Positions 41,798 to 51,046 of a stretch of 64,000 nt of DNA are shown piece by piece. The first letter of the stretch is position 1. Each line of letters opens with the position of its first letter. The notes below the pieces were generated by a model. The model saw only the letters and a list, made by a program, of their open reading frames with translations, ran no database searches and was not told where the DNA came from. The DNA comes from Paraburkholderia heleia NBRC 101817. Lineage in GTDB: Bacteria > Pseudomonadota > Gammaproteobacteria > Burkholderiales > Burkholderiaceae. A program made the position numbers and the translations under genes. The stretch spans positions 1 through 64,000 of the forward strand of contig NZ_BBJH01000029.1 of assembly GCF_000739775.1 (NCBI RefSeq), in the 5' to 3' direction.

Positions 41798-42991
41798 ATG
41801 AGCAGGGTGAATTCGCGCGAGATCGTTTTGTGCCAGCCGGTGCGTACGGCAATTGGCGCATTCAACGGTGCGTTCAAGGGCGTGCCCGCCACGGAGCTGG
41901 GCGCGGCGGCGGTGCGCGCAACGCTCGCGCGCGCGAAGCTCGACCCGGCGCGGCTCGGGTCCGTGGTGCTCGGCAACGTCATCCAGGCGGGCAACAAGAT
42001 GAATCCCGCGCGTCAGGCGGAGCTTGGCGGCGGCGTGCCGGTTCAGGTACCCGCGCTCACAGTGAATCGCGTGTGCGGCTCCGGCGCGCAAGCCATTGCG
42101 AGCGCCGCGCAGGAGGTGATGCTGGGTCTTGCCGACGTCGCGCTCGCGGGCGGCATGGAGAACATGGACCGCGCGCCGTATTTGCTGGATGGCGGCCGCT
42201 GGGGCTATCGCATGGGCAACGCCGAAATTCACGACAGCATGCTGCGCGACGGTCTGATCGATGCGTTTTCGGGCCAGCATTCGGGTTGGCATACCGAAGA
42301 CCTCGTGACGCGGGCCGCGCTCACGCGCGCGGAGCAGGACAGCTGGGCCGCGCGTTCGCAGCAGCGCTTTGCTGCCGCACAAGCGGCCGGACGCTTCAGG
42401 GAAGAAATCGTCGCGGTGGAGGTCAAGGGCAGGAAGGGCATGGAGCGCATCGATACCGACGAAGCGCCGCGTCCCGACACGACGCTCGAGGGGCTCGCGA
42501 AGCTGCGTCCCGCGTTTCGCCCGGACGGCACGATCACGGCGGGCAACGCGCCTGGCCTGAACAGCGCGGCGAGTGCCATGCTCGTGGCCGAGCGCGGCTT
42601 TGCTGAAAGCGAGGGGCTCTCGCCGATGGTCAAGCTCGTGGCGTGGGGCGTCGCGGCGGTGGAGCCGGGCCTGTTCGGCCTGGGTCCCGTGCCCGCCGTG
42701 CAACTCGCGTTGGGGCGCGCCGGCTGGTCGCTTGCCGACGTCGAGCGCTTCGAGATCAACGAGGCATTCGCGGCGGTGCCGCTCGCGGTCATGAAGCAAC
42801 TCGGCATTCCCGAGGACATCGTCAACGTGGAAGGCGGCGCGATCGCGCATGGCCACCCCATCGGCGCGACGGGCGCGATTCTCACCACGCGCCTCGCATG
42901 GGCGATGCAGCGCGACGGGCTGCGTCGCGGCGTCGTGACGCTTTGCATCGGCGGTGGCCAGGGTATCGCGCTCGCGCTCGAGAAAGTATGA
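41798..42991 (+). CDS. acetyl-CoA acetyltransferase (thiolase)
   Basis: 397 aa. The nucleophilic cysteine is in VNRVCGSGAQAIASA, the active-site His in GGAIAHGHPIGATGA, and the second cysteine in TLCIGGGQGIALAL. It condenses or cleaves 3-oxoacyl-CoA; chain-length preference cannot be read. Start ATG 41798 has AAAGGAGAG upstream; ATG 41774 is disfavoured. It is followed by a MarR gene in the same operon, with an operator-like palindrome upstream. Confidence 0.93.
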   Translation: MSRVNSREIVLCQPVRTAIGAFNGAFKGVPATELGAAAVRATLARAKLDPARLGSVVLGNVIQAGNKMNPARQAELGGGVPVQVPALTVNRVCGSGAQAIASAAQEVMLGLADVALAGGMENMDRAPYLLDGGRWGYRMGNAEIHDSMLRDGLIDAFSGQHSGWHTEDLVTRAALTRAEQDSWAARSQQRFAAAQAAGRFREEIVAVEVKGRKGMERIDTDEAPRPDTTLEGLAKLRPAFRPDGTITAGNAPGLNSAASAMLVAERGFAESEGLSPMVKLVAWGVAAVEPGLFGLGPVPAVQLALGRAGWSLADVERFEINEAFAAVPLAVMKQLGIPEDIVNVEGGAIAHGHPIGATGAILTTRLAWAMQRDGLRRGVVTLCIGGGQGIALALEKV

Positions 42992-43041
42992 TGGCCGGGC
43001 CACGTGAGGCGAACTGGTCGGGGATACAGGCGGGGAACACG

Positions 43042-43476
43042 ATGACGAAGCGGATCACACGCGAGGAATGCAACTGTTTTGCGCTGCGGCAGGCCGCGCG
43101 TTTCGTCACGCAGCTTTACGAGCGGCACCTTTCGCAGGCCGACGTGACGGCTGCGCAGTTCACTCTCCTCTCTCGCCTCGCGGGCCGGCCCGACGCCACG
43201 GCGGCCGAACTCTCCGACGACCTCGTGATGGACCGCACGACGCTCGTGCGGGCGCTCAAGCCGTTGCAGCGCGACGGCCTCGTGCTCACGGCGGCGGCCG
43301 AACACGATACGCGCACGCTGGTCTACCGGCTCTCGGCTGCCGGCTTGCGCCGCTACGACAAGGCGCATGCGTTATGGCTCGACGCGCAGGCCGAGTTCGA
43401 CCAGCACATGAAGCGCGACCGCGCGAGGGCGCTGCGCAGCGAGCTGTTTGCCCTGACGAAGGCCGCCGCGGACTGA
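43042..43476 (+). CDS. MarR-family regulator paralogous to the efflux MarR
   Basis: 144 aa. The DNA-binding region is ATAAELSDDLVMDRTTLVRALKPLQRDGLV; the N-terminus NCFALRQAARFVTQLYERHLSQ closely follows the protein at 35314. Start ATG 43042 follows GGGGA. It lies 50 bases after the thiolase stop, so it is probably made from the thiolase promoter and autoregulated through the palindrome at 41740. Confidence 0.9.
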   Translation: MTKRITREECNCFALRQAARFVTQLYERHLSQADVTAAQFTLLSRLAGRPDATAAELSDDLVMDRTTLVRALKPLQRDGLVLTAAAEHDTRTLVYRLSAAGLRRYDKAHALWLDAQAEFDQHMKRDRARALRSELFALTKAAAD

Positions 43477-43603
43477 CACGATATTGACGCGAGCACGCGT
43501 CTCGCCAGCCCGCCAGGCAAGGCGGTCACGCCGGCGATCAGATCTGGCGCGAAAATGGCATCATGAGCATTCCACGAGTCTGACGCTTTGCCGCCGGGTT
43601 CTC

Positions 43604-44962
43604 ATGAGACGATATCGACCGCCGCCGCCTAATTTCCTGCGTGACCACGCGCATCCAGCCTGGCGCGATATCGCGTTGACCACGCTGCCCGTGGCCCTGT
43701 TCTGCGCCGTCGTCGTCGGTCTCGTCTTCTGGCTCGTCGATCCCGCGCCGCCGCGCACGCTCACGATCAGCGCGGGCCCCGCCGACAGCTCCTTCATGCA
43801 GATGGCGCAAGCCTATCGCGCGATCCTCGCGCGCAACGGCGTGACGCTCAAGATCCTCGACTCGGACGGCTCGGTGCAGAACCTGCAGCGTCTGCTCGAT
43901 CCGAAGCAACACGTGGACCTCGCGTTTGTGCAGGGCGGCGTCGCCGACGGCCTCGATACACGCTCGCTGATGTCGCTCGGCAGCGTGGCCTATTTGCCCA
44001 TCGTCGTTTTTTATCGCGGCTCGGGCCTCACGCGGCTCTCCGAACTCGACGGCAAGCGCATCGCCATTGGCCGCGTGGGCAGCGGCACGCGCGAGCTGGC
44101 GCTCAAGCTGCTCTCCGCGAACGGCATCGACCCCGGCGGCGACTCTACGTTCCTGCCGCTCGACGGCATGGACGCGGCCACCGCGCTCGTCTCCGGCCGC
44201 GTCGAGGCCGCGATGCTGAGCGGCGACTCGACCACGCGGGGGCTCATGCTGCGTTTGCTCGACATCCCCGGCATCTCGGTCATGAGCTTCGACGAAGCGG
44301 CCGCCTATACGCGGCTCTTTCCGTATCTGGAGAACGTCGACCTGCCGCCGGGCGTGCTCGATCTGCGCAGGCGCCAGCCACGCGAAACGGTGCACCTGAT
44401 CGGCCCGACCGTCGAACTCGTCGCGCGCGATACGCTGCATCCCGCGCTCTCCGATCTGCTCATCGAAGCGGCGGGTGAGGTGAACGGCGCGCCCGGACTC
44501 CTGCAGCGCGAGGGCCAGTTTCCGAGCCCGGCGGTGCACGACTTTCGCGTGAGCGAGGACGCCACCCGCTACTACAAGTCGGGCAAGAGCTTTTTATATC
44601 GCGCGCTGCCGTTCTGGCTTGCGAGCGTGGCGGACCGCTTGCTGGTGCTGCTGCTGCCGTTGGCCGTGCTCGTGATTCCCGCGTTGCGCACGATACCGGC
44701 ACTGTATCGCTGGCGCGTGCGTTCGCGCATTTATCGCTATTACGGCGCGCTCATCGCCATCGAGCGCAACGCGCTCAAGCATACGAACGAAGAAGAGCGG
44801 CGTGCGCTCGTCGAGGAGCTTGACGAGATCGAACGCTCGCTCAATACGCTGCGCATGCCGCTCGCGTTCGCCGATGCGTTTTACGTGTTGCGCGAGCACG
44901 TGGGTTTCGTGCGTTCGCACCTGAACGCCAACGAGTCGCAATCGCACTCCAGCACGGTCTAG
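43604..44962 (+). CDS. membrane-anchored TAXI-type solute-binding protein
   Basis: 452 aa. A cytoplasmic N-terminus and one hydrophobic anchor (LTTLPVALFCAVVVGLVFWLV) are followed by a TAXI-family binding domain (LTISAGPADSSFMQMAQAYR, VDLAFVQGG, GKRIAIGRVGSGTRELALKLL). A C-terminal hydrophobic pair (ADRLLVLLLPLAVLVIPAL) and a charged coiled segment follow. TAXI proteins normally feed TRAP permeases, but no permease is nearby and there is no cleavable signal, so a sensory or scaffolding role is possible. The start ATG 43604 has a weak ribosome site. Confidence 0.83.
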   Translation: MRRYRPPPPNFLRDHAHPAWRDIALTTLPVALFCAVVVGLVFWLVDPAPPRTLTISAGPADSSFMQMAQAYRAILARNGVTLKILDSDGSVQNLQRLLDPKQHVDLAFVQGGVADGLDTRSLMSLGSVAYLPIVVFYRGSGLTRLSELDGKRIAIGRVGSGTRELALKLLSANGIDPGGDSTFLPLDGMDAATALVSGRVEAAMLSGDSTTRGLMLRLLDIPGISVMSFDEAAAYTRLFPYLENVDLPPGVLDLRRRQPRETVHLIGPTVELVARDTLHPALSDLLIEAAGEVNGAPGLLQREGQFPSPAVHDFRVSEDATRYYKSGKSFLYRALPFWLASVADRLLVLLLPLAVLVIPALRTIPALYRWRVRSRIYRYYGALIAIERNALKHTNEEERRALVEELDEIERSLNTLRMPLAFADAFYVLREHVGFVRSHLNANESQSHSSTV

Positions 44963-45274
44963 TTTGTATTCACGATATTGTTACGCTTAACGTAGTTTTT
45001 CGTCTCGTTGATGCGTGCCGCTTGATTGCAGTGTTGCAGCCCTTCTTTGCTTTCGTCCTGGCAGGCCGCCCGACCCTGATCGGCGATCCCGTCCGTCGGA
45101 CGGCACGACGTCCGACGTTGTTCTCCGACAAACGCCTCACACGGAATTCGGGCACAATCAAGCCACGGCGACGTGGCTGTCGCCCGATGCGGGCTTTGGC
45201 CAACGCAAGCGGAGAAGCCGGGCATGTGGCTTGCTCAATCTTCTCCGCACTCTCATTCGTGTGGAGATAACCAA
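44963..45274. other. 312-base intergenic region
   Basis: Begins with a weak hairpin plus T-run (44982-45000) after the TAXI gene and must contain the promoter of the SYLF lipoprotein gene. No other structure stands out. Confidence 0.45.
44982..45000 (+). terminator. weak intrinsic terminator after the TAXI gene
   Basis: TACG-CTTAA-CGTA followed by GTTTTT, 20 bases past the stop. The stem is only 4 bp. Confidence 0.35.
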
Positions 45275-45862
45275 ATGCAACGACGCAACTTCATGCTAAC
45301 GGCGGCGGTGACCCTCGCCTCGGGCGGTCTCACGCTCGCGGGCTGTACCACCACGACGAATTCGAATTCCACGGCGTCGCAGAACATGTCCAAGCGGCAG
45401 TCGATCGACGCGTCTGTGGACGGCACCCTCTCGCGGCTGTATTCGACCGTGAAGGGCTCGCACGAACTCCTCGCGAAGTCGCGTGGCGTGCTGGTGTTCC
45501 CCGAAGTGCTGCAGGCCGGCTTCATCGTCGGCGCACAGTATGGCGAGGGCGCGTTGCGCGTGGGCGGCGCCACGGTCGGCTACTACAGCACCGTGTCGGG
45601 CTCGTTCGGCCTGCAGGCCGGCGCTCAGTCAAAGGCGCTCATCTTCGCTTTCATGACCCAGGACGCGCTCGACAAATTCCGCGCGACGGACGGCTGGGCC
45701 GCGGGGGCCGATGCCTCGGTCGCGCTCGTGACCGTGGGCGCGAACGGCGTTGTCGACACCAACACGGCCACGCACCCGGTGGAAGTCTTCGTGCTGACGA
45801 ACGCGGGCCTGATGGCCGACGTCTCGCTGGCGGGCACCAAGGTCACGCGTCTGAATATCTGA
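45275..45862 (+). CDS. SYLF-domain (YSC84-like) lipoprotein
   Basis: 195 aa. A lipoprotein signal with lipobox LAGC is followed by a Thr/Asn/Ser-rich linker and the SYLF/YSC84 domain (SRGVLVFPEVLQAGFIVGAQYGEG, FGLQAGAQSKALIFAFMTQ). Homologs in Burkholderia are abundant envelope lipoproteins of unknown role; lipid binding is proposed for SYLF domains. ATG 45275 is preceded by GGAGATAACC. A terminator hairpin follows. Confidence 0.9.
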   Translation: MQRRNFMLTAAVTLASGGLTLAGCTTTTNSNSTASQNMSKRQSIDASVDGTLSRLYSTVKGSHELLAKSRGVLVFPEVLQAGFIVGAQYGEGALRVGGATVGYYSTVSGSFGLQAGAQSKALIFAFMTQDALDKFRATDGWAAGADASVALVTVGANGVVDTNTATHPVEVFVLTNAGLMADVSLAGTKVTRLNI

Positions 45863-45902
45863 TAAGGTGCGCCCCGGTAAAAAGCGCCGGATCATGTAAA
45901 GA

Positions 45903-45928
45903 GGGCAAGGCATCAAGCCTTGCCCTTC
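45903..45928 (+). terminator. intrinsic-terminator hairpin between convergent genes
   Basis: GGGCAAGGC-ATCAA-GCCTTGCCC followed by TTCGTCATTT, 40 bases after the SYLF gene. The perfect 9-bp stem may act on both strands, as the YeeE-type gene converges. Confidence 0.75.
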
Positions 45929-45970
45929 GTCATTTCTGCGCGGCCCGAACTGGCGGCGCCGCGTACGGCC

Positions 45971-47194
45971 TCAGCAGCCGCTAGTCTTCAGGCGCTCGAC
46001 TTCGAGCCCGAACAACGGGCGCAGCTTCGTGCCGAGCACATTACCCGCGAACGCGCACACGAGCCACAGCCAGCCGTGCAGGCTGCCCGAGACGATGCCG
46101 CTGAAATACGCGCCGATATTGCAGCCGTAAGCGAGGCGCGCGCCATAGCCGAGCAGCAGCCCGCCGATCACGGCCGCCGCGAGCGAGCGCAGCGGAATGC
46201 GCCACACCGGCGCGTAGCGGCCCGCGAGCGAGGCCGCGGCCATTGCGCCGAGCACGATGCCGATGTTCATGACCGTCGTGACGTCGTGGCTTGCCGGGGC
46301 GGCGAGCGCGGCGGCGTTCGGACCGGCCATCCAGTACTTCCAGCTCGCCACGTCGACGCCAAGCGTGGCGAAGCCCTTCGCGCCCCACAGCGCGAATGCC
46401 GAGGTCACGCCCCAGGGGCGGCCCGAGAGCGCGAGCGTCGCGAAATTCAGGATCGCGAGCGCGACCGCGCCGGCAAGCAGCGGCCACGGACCATGCAGCC
46501 ACGGCGAGGTGTGCGGCGCGCGCGGTTCGTTGACGAGACGGCCGTGGCGGCGCTTCTCGACGACCACGGTCAGCGCGGCGATGAGCGCGAACACCACGAG
46601 GTTGAGCGCAATGGCGGGCGCGGGGCCGAACGCGTTCACGAACGAGAACGGCTTCAGTTGCGGCATCGACGTCCAGAACGGCATGTGCGCCGTGGCGACC
46701 ACGGAGCCCACGATAAAGGCGATGAGCGTGACGACCATGCGCGTGCTGCCGCCACCTACGGTATAGAGCGTGCCCGAGGCGCAGCCGCCGCCGAGCTGCA
46801 TGCCGACGCCGAACATGAACGCGCCGACGATGACCGACGTGCCCGCGGGCGAAACGAGGCCCGTGACCGGATGGCCGAACAGCGTTCCTGCCGCGAGCGC
46901 GGGGAAGAACAGGAGGACGCCGATGGCGAGCATGACCATCTGCGCGCGCAGACCGGCGCCGCGCCCGTCGGCGATGAATACGCGCCACGCCGAGGTGAAG
47001 CCGAACGCCGCGTGATAGAGCGTCATGCCGAGCAGCGCGCCGACCACGTAGAGCGCCGCCTGACGCCCGCTCACCGTCTGCGCGAGATACACCGCGCCGA
47101 GCGCGACGAGCAAAAGCGCGATGCCTAGCGGCTTCGGATTGATGGAGTCGATTAAGCGCGGCGTGCGCGCGAGCGGCGTGGAGAGGTCGGACAT
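45971..47194 (-). CDS. YeeE/YedE (TsuA-like) sulfur-compound transporter
   Basis: 407-aa inner-membrane protein with about ten helices. Cysteines in QLGGGCASGTLYTVGGGS and ARLAYGCNIGAYFSGI match the conserved residues that relay thiosulfate in YeeE/TsuA. Start ATG 47194 (MSDLSTPLART) gives the family length; the frame continues upstream. No TusA-like partner gene (tsuB) is adjacent, so it may act alone or with a distant partner. Confidence 0.88.
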   Translation of the reverse strand: MSDLSTPLARTPRLIDSINPKPLGIALLLVALGAVYLAQTVSGRQAALYVVGALLGMTLYHAAFGFTSAWRVFIADGRGAGLRAQMVMLAIGVLLFFPALAAGTLFGHPVTGLVSPAGTSVIVGAFMFGVGMQLGGGCASGTLYTVGGGSTRMVVTLIAFIVGSVVATAHMPFWTSMPQLKPFSFVNAFGPAPAIALNLVVFALIAALTVVVEKRRHGRLVNEPRAPHTSPWLHGPWPLLAGAVALAILNFATLALSGRPWGVTSAFALWGAKGFATLGVDVASWKYWMAGPNAAALAAPASHDVTTVMNIGIVLGAMAAASLAGRYAPVWRIPLRSLAAAVIGGLLLGYGARLAYGCNIGAYFSGIVSGSLHGWLWLVCAFAGNVLGTKLRPLFGLEVERLKTSGC

Positions 47195-47524
47195 TGGGAA
47201 GGGGCGCCCCGGAAAAGCTGCCAGGAAAAGCAATCGATGAAAGCAAAACGATAGCACGAATCGCAAAACGGGCTGACAGAGCCCTCAGCCCGACTTTTCG
47301 CGACCCGCGCAGAGCCGGGAGCCATCCCCGCAAATCCCGTTCAGACGGGGATTTCCCAGACATTGGGATGCTCTCCGCGAAACTCCGTGTAGCCCTGCGA
47401 ACGTCATGGATTTCCCCTATGCAGCGCTGCACACCGTCTGCCGTTACGCGAGACGAGGTGCGAAGGCGCGTCGGGCCGCGCGGATTCGCACCGGCTGGAA
47501 GATAAAGAACGCAACGGAGACCTC
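47195..47524. other. 330-base divergent intergenic region
   Basis: Between the YeeE-type and chemoreceptor genes. Contains an inverted repeat AAATCCC-N9-GGGATTT at 47332-47354 without a T-run. I looked for a sigma28 promoter before the chemoreceptor and found no convincing match. Confidence 0.45.
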
Positions 47525-49156
47525 ATGCTGGGAAACATCACCATTCGCCGTGGGCTAACGCTCGTTATCGGTATCTTCGTCGCGTTTCTGCTGACGGTGA
47601 TCGGCGTGTCGTATGGCGCGCTCAAGCTCACCAACGACAGCCTGCACGACGCCCAGCGTGGCGCCCAGTCGCTCGACGCCCTCAAGACCAGTTCTGAACG
47701 CCTGCTCCAGGTACGCCTTGCGCTCGGCGGCTACGAGACGCTCTTCAGCGTTGGCAAGGCCACGGACGGCTTGCTCGACAAGGCGCACCAGGTGCTCTTG
47801 AATTCGAACAAGGAGTTCGCGCGTTACAGCGCCGGCCCGTTCGAAGACCCCGAAGAGGGGCGCCTCGCCCAGGCCGTGAGCCGCGCGCGCGAGGCGCTCG
47901 TCTCGCAGGCGCTCGAGCCCGAGTACAAGTCGCTCGTCGACAACGACTTCAACACCTTCCGCACGATCCAGGGCGAAACCGCCGACCGCTACTACGGCAC
48001 CTACGCGAAGGCGATCGACGCGCTCGAGAGCTGGCAGGCCGCGCGTCAGCAGCAGGACGCCGACACCGCCGCGCAGCGCTTCCGTCTTTCGCTCATCGTG
48101 TTCGGCCTGATCGGCGTGGTGGGCGTGGCGATTGGCGGGTTCGCGCGCGTGGGGCTCGCCGCCGCCGTGGTCAAGCCGGTGAACCACGCGATCCGCCATT
48201 TCGAGCGCATCGCCGCGGGCGATCTCACGGTGGACGTGCGGGTGCGCTCGAACAACGAAATGGGCCAGCTGCTGGGCGCGCTGCAGACCATGCGCGACGG
48301 CCTCGTGGGCACCGTCTCGCGCGTGCGCGGCAGCACGCACGAAATCACCCAGGGCGCCAGGCAGATCGCGTCGGGCAACGTCGACCTCTCTGACCGTACG
48401 GCCCAGCAGGCGGCGGCGCTCGAAGAAACGGCGGCGAGCATCGAGGAGCTTTCGGCAGCAGTGCGCCAGAATACGGACGGCGCGAAGCAAGCGAACGGGC
48501 TCGCCCAGACCGCGCTCGAAACGGTCACGCGCGGCGCCGACGTGGTGGCCCGCGTGAACGCGACGATGAGCGACATCACGGCCTCGTCGCAGAAGGTGGA
48601 GGAGATCACCGGCATCATCGAAGGCATTGCGTTCCAGACCAACATCCTCGCGCTCAATGCGGCGGTGGAGGCGGCGCGCGCGGGCGAGCAGGGCCGCGGC
48701 TTCGCGGTCGTGGCGAGCGAGGTGCGCAGCCTCGCGCAGCGTTCCGGCACGGCGGCCAAGGAGATCAAGGAGCTGATCGCGGCCTCGGCGGCGACCGTCG
48801 GCGCAGGCGCGCGCCTCGTGGAAGACGCGCGCCGCACCATGGACGAGGCGCGCAGTGCGGTGGCGCGCGTGAGCGGGATCATGAGCGAGATCGAGACCGC
48901 GACGCACGAGCAGAGCGACGGCATCGAGCAGGTGAACCGCGCGATTGCGCAGATCGACGAGGTCACGCAACGCAACGCGGCGCTCGTGGAAGAAGCGGCA
49001 GCGGCCGCGCAGTCGCTCGAATCGCAGGCTGACTTGCTGCGCGAGGCCGTGGCGGTATTCAACCTGGGCGGCGCGGGACAGGCCGGTGCGCGAGCGGCGC
49101 ATGCCGCTCCCGCGGACGCGCGCGCAGCCCGCGGGAGCACGCCGGCGCTGGCCTGA
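47525..49156 (+). CDS. methyl-accepting chemotaxis protein
   Basis: 543 aa. The first membrane helix is GLTLVIGIFVAFLLTVIGVSYGA, followed by a helical periplasmic sensor of about 150 residues, a second helix (SLIVFGLIGVVGVAIGGFA), HAMP (VNHAIRHFERIAAGDL) and an MCP signalling domain with the tip block FQTNILALNAAVEAARAGEQ. There is no clear C-terminal CheR-binding pentapeptide: the chain ends in an Ala/Gly-rich tail. Ligand unknown. GGAGA precedes the start. Confidence 0.93.
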   Translation: MLGNITIRRGLTLVIGIFVAFLLTVIGVSYGALKLTNDSLHDAQRGAQSLDALKTSSERLLQVRLALGGYETLFSVGKATDGLLDKAHQVLLNSNKEFARYSAGPFEDPEEGRLAQAVSRAREALVSQALEPEYKSLVDNDFNTFRTIQGETADRYYGTYAKAIDALESWQAARQQQDADTAAQRFRLSLIVFGLIGVVGVAIGGFARVGLAAAVVKPVNHAIRHFERIAAGDLTVDVRVRSNNEMGQLLGALQTMRDGLVGTVSRVRGSTHEITQGARQIASGNVDLSDRTAQQAAALEETAASIEELSAAVRQNTDGAKQANGLAQTALETVTRGADVVARVNATMSDITASSQKVEEITGIIEGIAFQTNILALNAAVEAARAGEQGRGFAVVASEVRSLAQRSGTAAKEIKELIAASAATVGAGARLVEDARRTMDEARSAVARVSGIMSEIETATHEQSDGIEQVNRAIAQIDEVTQRNAALVEEAAAAAQSLESQADLLREAVAVFNLGGAGQAGARAAHAAPADARAARGSTPALA

Positions 49157-49329
49157 GCCTGCCGTGACGGGGTCGTCCTCGCCGTTGCAGGGACAACTTT
49201 CGTGCGCTTTACGCTTAACCTGAGGTGATACCCCGCGCGCAATTCGCAATTGAGTTCTCCATCGTTCCCGGCGAGACTGGCGGCATAGGCAGCCAGGGTC
49301 TGGCCGTCAACGAAAGAGAACAACGGATC

Positions 49330-50577
49330 ATGAGAGTTTGTGTTTTGGGCGGCGGGGTGATCGGCGTGAGCACGGCGTACGCGCTCGCCCACGAAGGACA
49401 CGAGGTCACGCTCGTCGAGCGCCATGCCGACGTGGCGCGCGAAACGAGCCACGCCAATGGCGGCCAGCTTAGCTACAGTTACGTCGCGCCGCTCGCGGAC
49501 CCCTCCGTGCTTGCCAGGCTGCCGCAATGGCTTCTCTCGCGCGACGCCGCGCTGCGTTTCGTGCCGCGGCTCGATCCGCACCAATGGCGCTGGTGCGCCG
49601 CGTTCCTGCGTGCCTGCACGCGCGCGCGCAGCCGCGCGACCACGGCCGAGCTGCTCGGCCTCGGCTTTCTGAGCCAGCGTCTCATGCACGATGTGGTCGA
49701 GCGCGAAGCGCTCTCATTCGACTACGTGCGCAACGGCAAGCTCGTGGTGTATCGCGACGAGGAAGCCTTTGCAGGTGCGCGCCGCCAGGCGCAATACCAG
49801 GCGAACCTGGGCTGCGTGCAGCACGCGTTAGACGGCGCAGCGTGCGTCGTGCTCGAACCTGCGCTCGCGCATATCGGTGCGCAGATCGTGGGCGGCATTC
49901 ACACGCCAGGCGAAGAGGCCGCCGACTGCGATCGATTCACGCGCGGCCTCGCCCGCGCGGCGCAGCGCGACGGCGTGACTCTTCAACTCGCCACCGAGTT
50001 TTACGGACTCCAAACGAAAGGGCTGCGAGTGCTCGCCGCGCAGACCTCGCAGGGCGACATAGAGGCCGACGCCTTCGTGGTGTGTCTGGGTTTCCAGAGC
50101 CAGCCGATGCTTGCCTCGCTCGGTGTGCACGTGCCCGTGTATCCGCTCAAGGGCTACAGCCTCACGCTTCCCCGCGTGAATGCGCCGGGCGCGCCGCGCG
50201 TCTCGGTCACGGATGCGCATCACAAGGTGGTCTACGCCCCGCTCGGCGAGCGCCTGCGCATTGCGGGCATGGTCGATCTCACGGGCATGAACCCGCATGC
50301 CGACAACGCGCGCATCGCGCTGCTCGCGCGCCAGGCGCGCGAAACCTTCCCCGATGCCGGCGACTACGACGCCATTCAGACGTGGACCGGCATGCGTCCC
50401 GCCACGCCGGACAGCAAGCCTGTGATCGGTGCCACGCACTTTCGCAACCTGTGGCTCAACACGGGGCATGGCGCGCTCGGCTTCACGCTCGCGCTCGGCA
50501 GCGCGCAACTGCTCGCCGATTTGCTGGCGGAGCGCGAGTTGCCGGTCAACGGCGACGCCTTCGCGCCGGGGCGGTGA
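49330..50577 (+). CDS. D-amino acid dehydrogenase (DadA family)
   Basis: 415-aa FAD-dependent amine dehydrogenase. The N-terminal dinucleotide motif CVLGGGVIGVSTAYALAHEGHEV and the ANGGQLSYSYVAPLADP block are typical of DadA; the C-terminal FAD segment is TGMRPATPDSKPVIG and NTGHGALGFTLALGS. It oxidises D-alanine and other D-amino acids to 2-oxo acids. Start ATG 49330 is where family likeness begins. No alanine racemase gene accompanies it. Confidence 0.88.
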   Translation: MRVCVLGGGVIGVSTAYALAHEGHEVTLVERHADVARETSHANGGQLSYSYVAPLADPSVLARLPQWLLSRDAALRFVPRLDPHQWRWCAAFLRACTRARSRATTAELLGLGFLSQRLMHDVVEREALSFDYVRNGKLVVYRDEEAFAGARRQAQYQANLGCVQHALDGAACVVLEPALAHIGAQIVGGIHTPGEEAADCDRFTRGLARAAQRDGVTLQLATEFYGLQTKGLRVLAAQTSQGDIEADAFVVCLGFQSQPMLASLGVHVPVYPLKGYSLTLPRVNAPGAPRVSVTDAHHKVVYAPLGERLRIAGMVDLTGMNPHADNARIALLARQARETFPDAGDYDAIQTWTGMRPATPDSKPVIGATHFRNLWLNTGHGALGFTLALGSAQLLADLLAERELPVNGDAFAPGR

Positions 50578-50881
50578 TTGGGTGCACTGATTTACCGGCG
50601 AGGCTTGACTGCGGTGTCGCGCCTTCCTCGCACACGACCGCGCTCGAGCGTCCGTCGATGCTCACCGGCACTTCGCCGCGCACGGTCGGGCGCCGCACGA
50701 TGCGGCGTGCGGCGCCGTATTCGTTGATCGCGTAGTGCTGTGTGGCGTGGTTGTGCGCTGTTGTGCGCGGTTGTGATCAGCACGCACCAAAAGAAAATGA
50801 CGCAGACCCGCGAGGGAATGCGTCATTCACAAGATGCTGCAAGCTACAGCTTCTTTACTGCGTGTTCGCTTCTATGTTCGT
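50578..50881. other. 304-base intergenic region before tRNA-Val
   Basis: Contains the tRNA terminator (50788-50827) and short GT-rich near-repeats (around 50740-50775). No gene seen. Confidence 0.5.
50788..50827 (-). terminator. intrinsic terminator of tRNA-Val
   Basis: AATGACGCA and TGCGTCATT form a 9-bp stem followed on the minus strand by TTTTCTTTTGG, 55 bases after the tRNA 3' end. Confidence 0.85.
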
Positions 50882-50958
50882 TGGTAGGCTCGATTGGATT
50901 CGAACCAACGACCCCCACCATGTCAAGGTGGTGCTCTAACCAACTGAGCTACGAGCCT
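50882..50958 (-). tRNA. tRNA-Val(GAC)
   Basis: 77 bases including an encoded CCA. Acceptor stem AGGCTCG/CGAGCCT, D-loop region TAGCTCAGTTGGTTAGAGC, anticodon stem-loop CCACC-TTGACAT-GGTGG with anticodon GAC, and T-loop GGTTCGAATCC. Close to E. coli tRNA-Val(GAC) from memory. A terminator lies downstream. Confidence 0.97.
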
Positions 50959-51046
50959 GTCGAGGCGCGAATTATAGAGACACTCGCGTGCGCTTGCAAG
51001 CGCTTTTCTCGAATCGGGCGAAACGCCGTGTTTCCGGGCGTTCGTC

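Noticed and set aside
47332..47354. Inverted repeat AAATCCC-N9-GGGATTT as a terminator
   Set aside because: No T-run on either strand, and it lies upstream of both neighbouring genes.
50882..50958. tRNA-Val as an integration site for the catabolic island
   Set aside because: The 3' end points away from the hca genes, and no integrase, direct repeat of the tRNA end or change in composition was seen.
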